A stretch of DNA of 64,000 bases, from assembly GCF_003992595.1 (NCBI RefSeq), contig NZ_RZNA01000049.1, forward strand, positions 62,001-126,000, written 5' to 3'. Under the pieces are notes generated by a model. That model was not told the origin of the DNA, did not search any database, and saw nothing but the letters and a program-made list of their open reading frames with translations. The translations under genes and the position numbers were made by a program. The stretch comes from Flagellimonas oceanensis. GTDB taxonomy: Bacteria > Bacteroidota > Bacteroidia > Flavobacteriales > Flavobacteriaceae. Positions 43,898 through 51,357 of the stretch are shown here, in pieces; position 1 is the stretch's first letter; the number at the start of each line of letters is the position of its first letter.

Positions 43898-44458
43898 ATG
43901 GTAAGCCAAAAGCCTAAAAAAGGGAATTTACTTGTTGCGGAACCTTCACTTACCGGTGATGTTTCTTTCAACAGGTCCGTTGTACTTATAGCAGAACACA
44001 ATCACGAAGGTTCAGTGGGCTTTATTTTAAATAAACCTCTTGATTATACCATTTGCGACCTGGTTTCCGATATTACCATTCCTTTTCAAGTTTTCAATGG
44101 TGGCCCGGTGGAGCAAGACAATCTCTATTTCATACACAAGGTCCCTGAACTCATTGAAAACAGCATTGAGATTTCCGATGGTATTTTTTGGGGCGGCAAT
44201 TTTGAAATGACTGTGGAACTCATCAACAGTGGAACCATAACAGAACAAGATATTCGCTTTTTCTTAGGATATTCCGGATGGGGAACCAGCCAGCTGGACC
44301 AAGAACTTTCATCAAAATCTTGGGTAGTGGTACCCAACGAATATGAAAGCAGTATTCTTGAAAAAGCCGCCAATGCCTTTTGGAAAGAAAAAATGGTGGA
44401 ATTGGGCGGGGACTATCTACTCTGGTCCAATGCTCCCGAAAATCCTTCGCTCAATTAA
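43898..44458 (+). CDS. YqgE/AlgH family protein
   Basis: The 186-residue protein has the YqgE signature: GNLLVAEPSLTGDVSFNRSVVLIAEHNHEGSVGFILNKPLDYTICDLV, FNGGPVEQDNLYFIH, GIFWGGNFEMTVELINSG and FFLGYSGWGTSQLDQELSSKSWVV. The fold is known but the biochemical role is not; AlgH was first described as affecting alginate production in Pseudomonas. Its stop overlaps that of the convergent aminotransferase by 4 nt. Confidence 0.9.
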   Translation: MVSQKPKKGNLLVAEPSLTGDVSFNRSVVLIAEHNHEGSVGFILNKPLDYTICDLVSDITIPFQVFNGGPVEQDNLYFIHKVPELIENSIEISDGIFWGGNFEMTVELINSGTITEQDIRFFLGYSGWGTSQLDQELSSKSWVVVPNEYESSILEKAANAFWKEKMVELGGDYLLWSNAPENPSLN

Positions 44459-45300
44459 CCGATTCGGGCTTTGGCATTCAATTTGCCCACCAAGCTCTTC
44501 GCTACTTTGGATTCATACTCTTTTTTCCTGTACTTGCTGATAGGCTTAATACCTACGATGGAGTTGGTAATGAACAGTTCATCCACTTTTTGAAGTTCAA
44601 AAGGAGAAATGGAGTCCTCCACCAAATCGTACTCTTCAGAACCGGCAATGATTTTCATAAGGTTTTTACGGATGATGCCATCCAAACAACCATCACTCAG
44701 GGGAGGGGTTTTTATTTCGTTGCCCTTCACTAAAAACAGGTTTCCGTTAATGGCCTCCACTACTTTTTTGTCGGTATTTACCAATAAACAGTTGGCATAG
44801 CCATTTTCTTCGGCATATACCCCAGCGACCACATTCAATATTTTATTGGTGGATTTTAAGTTGGAAAGCATATCCTTGTTCACATAATAGTCCTTGAACA
44901 ATTCCACTTCGTAATCCCCATCGTCAAGAATGAAAAAAGGAGATTCCATATCGCGCGTTTCAATCACGTAGGATACATCGTTGGTACTTGGGGTATACAG
45001 TCCGCCCTCGTTCCTAAATACGGTCAAACGCACTCGAACTGCTCCACTTTCCTGATTCTTGGAGCTAATGGTCTTCTTTATCTCCTCTTCCAGAAATTCC
45101 AAGGTAAACTCCATGGGGATTTCCATCCGTAGAATACGCATGGATGCCATTAACCTAAAGTAGTGGTCTTCCCAAAAAAATAGGGTTCCATTTACATAAC
45201 GAACCGTCTCAAAAAGAGCGTCGCCATACTTGAACGCCCTGTTGTTTTGTGTAAAAATCGCTTTATCCGCTGCTAAAAGCTCTCCATTGTAATTGACCAT
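44455..45300 (-). CDS. Class IV aminotransferase (aminodeoxychorismate lyase / branched-chain aminotransferase-like)
   Basis: The 281-residue PLP fold IV enzyme shows FKYGDALFETVRYVNGTLFFWEDHYFRLMASM at the start, LKSTNKILNVVAGVYAEENGYANCLLVNTDKKVVEAINGNLFLVKGNEIKTPPLSDGCLDGIIRKNL with the PLP Lys in STNKI-type context, and EELFITNS-type end (VDELFITNSIVGI). By length PabC-like aminodeoxychorismate lyase (folate pathway) is likelier than IlvE. The ATG follows directly after a palindrome plus A6/T6 run, described separately. Confidence 0.85.
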   Translation of the reverse strand: MVNYNGELLAADKAIFTQNNRAFKYGDALFETVRYVNGTLFFWEDHYFRLMASMRILRMEIPMEFTLEFLEEEIKKTISSKNQESGAVRVRLTVFRNEGGLYTPSTNDVSYVIETRDMESPFFILDDGDYEVELFKDYYVNKDMLSNLKSTNKILNVVAGVYAEENGYANCLLVNTDKKVVEAINGNLFLVKGNEIKTPPLSDGCLDGIIRKNLMKIIAGSEEYDLVEDSISPFELQKVDELFITNSIVGIKPISKYRKKEYESKVAKSLVGKLNAKARIG

Positions 45301-45334
45301 AAAAAAGTCCCGATTTAAATCGGGACCAAAGATA
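45301..45334 (-). promoter_or_regulatory. -7 box followed by 20-bp palindrome and T6 at the aminotransferase start
   Basis: On the minus strand TATCTTTG (45327-45334) is followed directly by GTCCCGATTTAAATCGGGAC, a perfect 20-bp palindrome (45307-45326), then TTTTTT touching the ATG. The palindrome plus T run is a good Rho-independent terminator for the upstream START-like gene, and it also sits over the predicted transcription start of the aminotransferase. Confidence 0.7.
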
Positions 45335-45354
45335 CGGTTTACTTAAGAATCAGA

Positions 45355-45738
45355 CTAGGTTGAACCCAGAACCTGTTTAAGGTCGGAAACTTGGATTTCC
45401 CAAAGCATTTTTGCCTCGTCCACCTCGTCATCTTCCGCAAAATCTGTTATAAAAAGAGAAACATCTTTGGTTATTTCGTCAACTATAATGCGCATTTCAA
45501 AAAAGGAACCATCTTCGTTTTCCTCCCATGCCAATTTTACAAATTCCTCACTTTTTCGCTTGAGCAGCTTAGCTCTCTCTTCTGCACCATCCCATATAAA
45601 TGTAAAAATCTCTCCACGGGAATTAACGTTGTCGGCATACCATTCAGATAGTCCCGAGGGAGTGGAAATATATTGGTAAAGCAACTGAGGCGACGCCTGG
45701 ATCACAAACTCCAGTTCAAATTTAACCTTATCACTCAT
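45355..45738 (-). CDS. START-like domain protein
   Basis: The 127-residue protein belongs to the SRPBCC/AHSA1-like group: FELEFVIQASPQLLYQYISTPSGLSEWYADNVNSRGEIFTFIWDGAEERAKLL, with acidic C-terminal half (FAEDDEVDEAKMLWEIQVSDLKQVLGS). Proteins of this length and pattern are widespread in Bacteroidota as 'START-like domain' proteins of unknown ligand. The ORF track adds 22 upstream codons; MSDKVKFELEF at 45738 is the better start. Confidence 0.87.
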   Translation of the reverse strand: MSDKVKFELEFVIQASPQLLYQYISTPSGLSEWYADNVNSRGEIFTFIWDGAEERAKLLKRKSEEFVKLAWEENEDGSFFEMRIIVDEITKDVSLFITDFAEDDEVDEAKMLWEIQVSDLKQVLGST

Positions 45739-45825
45739 TGTCGTGTTCTTTAAATCGTTTTTCAACTTTAGTATAGTTTGGGAAGATATAAAAATAAATA
45801 TCAAATAATAAATTAATCATGAATT

Positions 45826-45856
45826 TTGATTCAGCGAAAATTTAAACATATATTTG
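45826..45856 (+). promoter_or_regulatory. Promoter of tRNA-Met (TTG-N20-TAnnTTTG)
   Basis: TTG at 45826-45828 and TATATTTG at 45849-45856 with a 20-nt spacer, ending 20 nt before the tRNA. Confidence 0.8.
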
Positions 45857-45876
45857 CACCCGCTTAGCGCAATCAC

Positions 45877-45950
45877 GGCGAGGTAGCTCAGCTGGTTAGA
45901 GCGTCGGATTCATAACCCGGAGGCCGGGGGTTCAAGTCCCCCTCTCGCTA
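45877..45950 (+). tRNA. tRNA-Met (anticodon CAU, elongator type)
   Basis: GGCGAGGTAGCTCAGCTGGT begins a complete cloverleaf with anticodon loop TTCATAA, T arm GGGGG-TTCAAGT-CCCCC and discriminator A73. The 1-72 pair is G-U, not the C-A mismatch of the initiator, and GGCGAGGTAGCTCAG resembles elongator tRNA-Met. A lysidine-modified tRNA-Ile(CAU) is the less likely alternative. CCA is not encoded. Confidence 0.92.
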
Positions 45951-45958
45951 CAAAAACA

Positions 45959-45996
45959 AAGTCATTTAACTGTTTTTCAGCTGAATGGCTTTTTTG
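45959..45996 (+). terminator. Rho-independent terminator of tRNA-Met
   Basis: GTCATTTAACTG pairs with CAGCTGAATGGC (11 of 12 positions, counting G-U) around TTTTT and is followed by a T6 run. Confidence 0.85.
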
Positions 45997-46046
45997 TTTT
46001 TTCCGTATTTTTTTTCCTAACTTAAAGACTTTAAACCAACCTTCGA

Positions 46047-46235
46047 ATGAATTACTTTAAAAAGTTAGGAACTGCCAATTTATTGATGTTGATTCTTTGC
46101 GCATTGATCATTCTTGTGGCAGAATATTTATTTCTTAACGGGGATACCGAACACGGCCTGTTTGTGGGGCTATGGGCACCTACTCTTCTAGGTGTTATGA
46201 TTTACTTAAAGCTTGTGGACAATGACAGCAAATGA
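46047..46235 (+). CDS. Small two-helix membrane protein, function unknown
   Basis: The 62-residue protein has two hydrophobic helices (ANLLMLILCALIILVAEYLFL and LFVGLWAPTLLGVMIYLKLV) joined by a short acidic loop (NGDTEHG). No family is recognised. It overlaps a second tiny membrane gene by 14 nt and precedes the DUF294-type gene of the acetate module by about 180 nt, so an accessory role in that module is conceivable. Confidence 0.65.
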   Translation: MNYFKKLGTANLLMLILCALIILVAEYLFLNGDTEHGLFVGLWAPTLLGVMIYLKLVDNDSK

Positions 46236-46332
46236 TATCGTTTTATGGTTTTCCATTGTAGTCATTGTACTGGTCGCCATTTGGGCCATACTTATGATTC
46301 GTGCCTACAATAAAGCAAGTAATAGAAAATAA
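46222..46332 (+). CDS. 36-residue single-pass membrane peptide
   Basis: Below the ORF-track cut-off. Translation is MTANDIVLWFSIVVIVLV, then AIWAILMIRAYNKASNRK and TAA. The single strong hydrophobic helix and basic C-terminal tail follow the positive-inside rule. Its ATG overlaps the end of the 62-residue gene in another frame, a typical translational-coupling arrangement. Unknown function. Confidence 0.55.
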   Translation: MTANDIVLWFSIVVIVLVAIWAILMIRAYNKASNRK

Positions 46333-46417
46333 GTAGGTTTTACTATCCCATTCTTACTGGTCATTTTATGCCATTCGGTAAAAACATTATGGAATTTACC
46401 CGTATTTTTAAAGTACC

Positions 46418-48337
46418 ATGAAGAATACCATATCCGAACGCATTGCCGATTTTCTTAAAAATTACCCTCCGTTCAATGCGATGGAGGCCAAACAACTGGA
46501 GCAGTTATCCCTTGAGGTAATCATTATCCACAAGGAGACCAATACTCTTGTTTTTTCACAGAACGAGAGTCCACACGAAAACTTTTACGTGGTTAACAAA
46601 GGTGCTGTAGCCCTGTCGAAAGCAGGTTCCAGCCAAATTTTGGATATCTGTGATGAAGGGGATGTTTTTGGGCTCCGTCCCCTATTGGCCAACGAGAACT
46701 ACAAATTAGAGGCCAAAGCTTACGAAGAGACCATTCTCTACGCCATTCCCATCAAGGATTTTAAACCCTTGGCCTTGGAAAACAAACGCATCGGAAACTT
46801 TTTGATAGAAAGCTTTGCTTCCAATACCGGTAACCCATATTCCATTAAACACCGTGGCAAATTATATGGGGCCAGTAGCGATTCCAATCAATACTCCAGC
46901 GATAAGATTCTGGATCTACAGCCCATCAAATATTCCACGGACCTCATCACGTGTAAAGAAGGTACCAAAATAAAGACCATTGCCAATAAAATGACCAAGC
47001 ATAACGTAAGCTGTATTTTGGTTGAAAGGGATGGTCTTCCCGTAGGCATCATTACCGATAAGGATTTAAGGAAAAAAGTAGCCACAGGAGAGTTTCCCAT
47101 CACGGCAACGGCAAAAACCATTATGTCCTCGCCAATAATAACATACCCTAAGGAACTTACCTTGGCGCAATCACAAATGGCTATGATGAAAAGCAACATC
47201 AGTCATTTGATCCTTACCGAGGATGGAACCACGGATACCAAATCGTTAGGTATCCTGTCCAAGCACGATATTATGGTTGCCGTCGGAAACAATCCCGCTG
47301 TTTTACTACGGGCCATCAAAAGAGCTACGGATGCCAAACGATTACGAGGCATACGGCATGGCATCATGAATCTGCTGCAAGGATATCTAGACCAGAACAT
47401 CCCTTTGGGATTGGTTTCCAAAATTATTTCCGAATTGAATGACGCTTCCACAAAACAGGTCATTCAGCTTGCCTTGTCCAAAATGGAAGAAGAGCCCCCC
47501 GTACAGTTTACATGGCTCAGTATGGGCAGTCAAGGACGTGGCGAACAATTATTGAACACCGATCAGGACAACGCTATTATTTTTGAAGACGTATCCGATG
47601 AAAAATTAGAGGAAACCAGAGGCTATTTTTTAAAGTTGGGCGAACGAATTTCCAAAATGCTAAACACTATTGGGTTTGAATATTGTCCCGCTGATATGAT
47701 GGCATCCAACCGCTCCTGGTGTCACAGCTTGAGCGAGTGGAAACAAGTTACCGCCCACTGGATCCATAATCCTGGGCCTGATGAAATTTTACTGTCTTCC
47801 ATCTTTTTTGATTATAACGTTACGTATGGCGATAAATCGCTTGCGGATGAATTATCGCACAGCATTTTCGACCATGCCAACCATTATCCGCAATTCTTCA
47901 CGCATTTGGCGAGCGGCGCATTGCAAAATCCATCACCATCAGGCTTTTTCAGGGATTTTTTGGTGGAACAGGATGGGGAGCACAAAGACTTCTTTGATTT
48001 GAAGCTACGCGCCCTTATGCCCATTATCGATGCCGCACGGGTGCTAATTCTATCGCATTCCATCAAGTCCATCAACAATACAGCGGAGCGTTACGAAAAA
48101 TTGGCCGAGCTGGAACCCAATAACCGAGAACTTTATTTGGCATGCTCCTACGCAAGCAAAGCTTTGCTCAAGTTTAGAACCAGACAGGGGCTTTTGCACA
48201 ACGATTCGGGCAGGTATATTGCTTTGGACAAATTGAACAAGGAAGAAAAAATAAAACTGAAAAGGACCTTTAAAACCGTCAAGGAAATCCAATCTTTGAT
48301 TGAAGTTAGGTTCCAAGTTAAAAACCTGATGCGCTAA
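46418..48337 (+). CDS. cNMP-binding/CBS-pair/nucleotidyltransferase protein (DUF294 type)
   Basis: The 639-residue protein has three parts. Residues 1-130 form a cyclic-nucleotide-binding-like domain (FVVNKGAVALSKAGSSQILDICDEGDVFGLRPLL). Residues of about 165-295 are a CBS pair (NVSCILVERDGLPVGIITDKDLRKK; SHLILTEDGTTDTKSLGILSKHDI). Next comes a putative GlnD-like nucleotidyltransferase (WLSMGSQGRGEQLLNTDQDNAIIFED) with a DUF294 C-terminus. Related proteins are linked to acetate symporters and acs in many bacteria and are thought to regulate acetate use, perhaps by nucleotidylation. The stop overlaps the exonuclease ATG (TAATG). Confidence 0.9.
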   Translation: MKNTISERIADFLKNYPPFNAMEAKQLEQLSLEVIIIHKETNTLVFSQNESPHENFYVVNKGAVALSKAGSSQILDICDEGDVFGLRPLLANENYKLEAKAYEETILYAIPIKDFKPLALENKRIGNFLIESFASNTGNPYSIKHRGKLYGASSDSNQYSSDKILDLQPIKYSTDLITCKEGTKIKTIANKMTKHNVSCILVERDGLPVGIITDKDLRKKVATGEFPITATAKTIMSSPIITYPKELTLAQSQMAMMKSNISHLILTEDGTTDTKSLGILSKHDIMVAVGNNPAVLLRAIKRATDAKRLRGIRHGIMNLLQGYLDQNIPLGLVSKIISELNDASTKQVIQLALSKMEEEPPVQFTWLSMGSQGRGEQLLNTDQDNAIIFEDVSDEKLEETRGYFLKLGERISKMLNTIGFEYCPADMMASNRSWCHSLSEWKQVTAHWIHNPGPDEILLSSIFFDYNVTYGDKSLADELSHSIFDHANHYPQFFTHLASGALQNPSPSGFFRDFLVEQDGEHKDFFDLKLRALMPIIDAARVLILSHSIKSINNTAERYEKLAELEPNNRELYLACSYASKALLKFRTRQGLLHNDSGRYIALDKLNKEEKIKLKRTFKTVKEIQSLIEVRFQVKNLMR

Positions 48338-48987
48338 TGTGGCCTTTCTCCAAAAAAAAACCGTTGGAGCTTCCCGATTTTTGGTGGGCATACGAGGAGC
48401 ATTTCAAGGAAAAGCTTCCAGAAGATATCCGTGACAACACTTTTGTAGTGCTTGATACAGAAACCACGGGATTTAGCTTTACAAGAGACCGGATGTTGTG
48501 TATCGGGGCCTTAAAACTTTTGGATAACAATATCGTGGTAAAAGAGAGTTTTGAGGTGTATATTCAACAAGAGCACTACGATTCTGAAAGTGCAGAAATA
48601 CATGGGATTCTTAAGAAGAGTAAAAAAGAGAGCATCTCTGAGCTCGATGCCTTAAAACAATTTTTAGTGTATGCCAAGAACCATATTTTGGTAGGCCATC
48701 ATGTGATGTTCGACGTTAATATGATCAACGCTGCCTTGAAACGAAATGGACTTCCCAAATTAAAGAACAAGACGTTGGATACTGAATCACTCTACATCAG
48801 AACATTGTTAATATCCACCGTAGTTCAGAAAAAAGAGCGGTATTCCCTTGATGATCTCGCCAAAAAGTTCAGTATTTCCAGAAAGGACAGGCACACTGCC
48901 TTAGGCGATGCCTTTATTACCGCGATTGCCTTTCTACGGACCATAGAAAAACTGAAACCACAAAAATTAAAGGACCTCCTTGGGTAA
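48337..48987 (+). CDS. DnaQ-like 3'-5' exonuclease
   Basis: The 216-residue DEDDh exonuclease reads FVVLDTETTGFSFTRDRMLCIGALKL (ExoI), VGHHVMFDVNMINAAL (ExoII) and RKDRHTALGDAFITAIAFL (ExoIII, with His and Asp). It resembles DNA polymerase III epsilon-type domains. In flavobacteria and proteobacteria such a gene often follows the DUF294 protein next to acetate genes, for reasons not understood. A GC-rich hairpin (AAGGACCTC/GAGGTCCTT) overlaps its stop. Confidence 0.88.
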   Translation: MWPFSKKKPLELPDFWWAYEEHFKEKLPEDIRDNTFVVLDTETTGFSFTRDRMLCIGALKLLDNNIVVKESFEVYIQQEHYDSESAEIHGILKKSKKESISELDALKQFLVYAKNHILVGHHVMFDVNMINAALKRNGLPKLKNKTLDTESLYIRTLLISTVVQKKERYSLDDLAKKFSISRKDRHTALGDAFITAIAFLRTIEKLKPQKLKDLLG

Positions 48988-48999
48988 AGAGGTCCTTCT
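48970..48999 (+). terminator. Hairpin at the end of the exonuclease gene, possible terminator
   Basis: AAGGACCTC (48970-48978) pairs perfectly with GAGGTCCTT (48989-48997) around a loop that includes the stop codon. Only CTTAACTT follows, so intrinsic termination is probably weak. Confidence 0.5.
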
Positions 49000-49020
49000 T
49001 AACTTATAAAACAAGTCTAT

Positions 49021-50928
49021 TTAAAGGCTTTCCTTCATAATGTTTTCCACTACTTCGGGGTTCAACAAGGTTGAAGTGTCCCCTAAGTTACTGGTATCCT
49101 TGGATGCGATTTTTCTAAGGATTCTCCTCATAATCTTACCACTTCGAGTTTTTGGCAGACCTTCCGTAAACTGAATTTTATCCAGCTTCGCGATGGGTCC
49201 AATATGCTCTGTGATCAATTGGTTGATTTCCTTTTTAAGATTGTCACGGTTACGGGTTTCCCCTGTTTCCTTCAAAATAATATAACCATACAAGGCATTT
49301 CCCTTGATATCGTGCGGGAATCCGACAATAGCGGATTCGGCCACAGCTGGATGCTCGTTAATGGCATCCTCAATCGGTGCCGTACCCAAATTATGGCCGG
49401 AAACAATGATCACGTCATCTACCCTACCTGTAATTCGGTAGTACCCCACCTCATCGCGGAGTGCTCCATCACCGGTAAAATATTTACCTTCAAAAGCCGA
49501 GAAATAGGTATCCTTGTAGCGCTGATGATTGCCCCAAATAGTTCTGGCAATTGATGGCCATGGATATTTGATGCACAATCGACCGTCCACTTGGTTGCCT
49601 TTGATTTCCTCGCCATTTTCATCCATAAGTGCAGGCTGGATACCCGGCATGGGCAAAGTGGCATAAGTTGGTTTTGTTGGTGTGGAAAATGGAATCGGGG
49701 AAATCAAGATTCCGCCGGTTTCCGTTTGCCACCACGTATCCACAATAGGGCATTTTTTCTCCCCTACGTGGTCGTTATACCAGTGCCATGCCTCCTCATT
49801 TATAGGTTCTCCCACAGTACCCAACACTTTTAAGCTGGACAGGTCATATTCCGTTACAAAATCCAAGTTTTCCTTAGCCAATGCCCTAATTGCTGTTGGT
49901 GCTGTGTAAAACTGGGTTACTTTGTGTTTCTGTACCACATCCCAGAACCTACCAAAATCGGGGTAAGAAGGTACCCCTTCGAACATTACGGTTGTAGCAC
50001 CGTTGGCCAGCGGTCCATACACTATGTAAGAGTGGCCCGTAATCCAACCGATGTCCGCAGTACACCAATACACATCTTCTTCACGGTACTGGAACACATT
50101 TTTAAAAGTATATGCCGTATACACCATGTACCCACCGGTTGTATGGACCATACCTTTTGGACGGCCCGTGGAACCAGAGGTGTACAAAATAAACAAAGGG
50201 TCTTCGGCATCCATGATTTCCGGAACACAATCGGAATAGGCTTTATCCAAAAGTGGTTGAATCCATACATCACGACCTTCTTTCATGGTTACATCGCCAC
50301 CTGTTCGTTTGGTCACCAATACGGTTTCCACATCCGGGCAACTTTCCAAACCTTCATCTACAATGGCCTTTAAATCGATAACTTTTTTACCTCGATAAGA
50401 CCCATCGGATGTCAGTACCATTTTTGCACCACAATCATTGATTCTGGTTGCCAATGCTGTTGACGAAAATCCAGCAAAAACAACGGAGTGAATGGCTCCG
50501 ATACGGGCACAGGCCAGTAAAGCCACCGCCAAATCTGGAATCATGGGAAGGTAAATTACCACCCTATCACCTTTTTGAACTCCTTTATCCTTCAATACAT
50601 TCGCATATTTGCACACACGCTCATGAAGTTGGCGGTATGTAATATGCTCTGCTTCCTCCTTGGGGTCGTTGGGTTCAAAAAGAATAGCGGTTTTATCGCC
50701 ACGAATGCGAAGATGACGATCGATACAGTTTTCGGTAATGTTCAACTTGGCCCCCTTAAACCAGCTTATCTCTGGTTTTGTGAAATCCCATTCCAAAACG
50801 GAATCCCATTTTTTACGCCAATGGAAGTGCTCTTCGGCCACTTCTTCCCAAAATCCTTCGGGGTTTCTAACGGATTTTCGATACACCTGAAAATACTCCT
50901 CCAAGTGCTTGATATGATAATTACTCAT
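49021..50928 (-). CDS. acs: Acs, acetyl-CoA synthetase
   Basis: The 635-residue AMP-forming enzyme activates acetate to acetyl-CoA. Visible are the N-terminal Acs domain (WFKGAKLNITENCIDRHL), the AMP-binding P-loop YTSGSTGRPKGMVHTTGGYMVY, the acetyl pocket YWCTADIGWITGHSYIVYGPLANGATTVMFEG with a Trp-containing WWQTETGG later, DVIIVSGHNLGTAPIEDAI, and PKTRSGKIMRRILRKIA whose Lys is the site of regulatory acetylation in the family. Convergent with the exonuclease and followed upstream by the response regulator and symporter-kinase genes. Confidence 0.95.
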   Translation of the reverse strand: MSNYHIKHLEEYFQVYRKSVRNPEGFWEEVAEEHFHWRKKWDSVLEWDFTKPEISWFKGAKLNITENCIDRHLRIRGDKTAILFEPNDPKEEAEHITYRQLHERVCKYANVLKDKGVQKGDRVVIYLPMIPDLAVALLACARIGAIHSVVFAGFSSTALATRINDCGAKMVLTSDGSYRGKKVIDLKAIVDEGLESCPDVETVLVTKRTGGDVTMKEGRDVWIQPLLDKAYSDCVPEIMDAEDPLFILYTSGSTGRPKGMVHTTGGYMVYTAYTFKNVFQYREEDVYWCTADIGWITGHSYIVYGPLANGATTVMFEGVPSYPDFGRFWDVVQKHKVTQFYTAPTAIRALAKENLDFVTEYDLSSLKVLGTVGEPINEEAWHWYNDHVGEKKCPIVDTWWQTETGGILISPIPFSTPTKPTYATLPMPGIQPALMDENGEEIKGNQVDGRLCIKYPWPSIARTIWGNHQRYKDTYFSAFEGKYFTGDGALRDEVGYYRITGRVDDVIIVSGHNLGTAPIEDAINEHPAVAESAIVGFPHDIKGNALYGYIILKETGETRNRDNLKKEINQLITEHIGPIAKLDKIQFTEGLPKTRSGKIMRRILRKIASKDTSNLGDTSTLLNPEVVENIMKESL

Positions 50929-50988
50929 GTAACGCTACGTTTAGTTAATATGTAAATAATTAGTTCAGTTTCACTTTTCTTTCGGGAC

Positions 50989-51357
50989 TTAACCCAATAA
51001 ATCTTCAATATCGGAGATGACCTTTTTTATGGAGAACGGTTTGGTCATGTAACTGTCTGCTCCCATTTTCAATCCTTTTTCCACATCTTTCTCCTTGCTC
51101 TTTGCGGATAAAAACACCACTTTGGTATGGGAAAGGTCTATATTGTCCCTAACACGCTTTAAGGTTTCGTACCCATCCATTTCAGGCATCATGATATCCA
51201 AAAGTATAAGGTCAGGTTTCTCCCTGTTCGATATGTCCAATGCCTCGGTACCATCTCGGGCGATGAACACTTCAAAGTCTTTCTTTTTAAAGGCATATTC
51301 CAACGACATTACGATGTTGGGTTCATCATCCACTATCAGTATTTTTTTCTGCATCAT
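50989..51357 (-). CDS. Receiver-only response regulator (CheY-like)
   Basis: The 122-residue single receiver domain has acidic residues in IVDDEPN, the phospho-acceptor Asp54 in LILLDIMMPEMDG and the conserved Lys in VFLSAKSKEKD. There is no output domain, so it must act through a partner or as a phosphate relay. Its start overlaps by 4 nt the stop of the symporter-kinase gene, so it is very probably the cognate receiver of that kinase. Confidence 0.93.
   Translation of the reverse strand: MMQKKILIVDDEPNIVMSLEYAFKKKDFEVFIARDGTEALDISNREKPDLILLDIMMPEMDGYETLKRVRDNIDLSHTKVVFLSAKSKEKDVEKGLKMGADSYMTKPFSIKKVISDIEDLLG

Noticed and set aside
45877-45950. Initiator tRNA-fMet or tRNA-Ile(CAU)
   Set aside because: The 1-72 position is G-U rather than the initiator C-A mismatch, and the 5' sequence fits elongator tRNA-Met.
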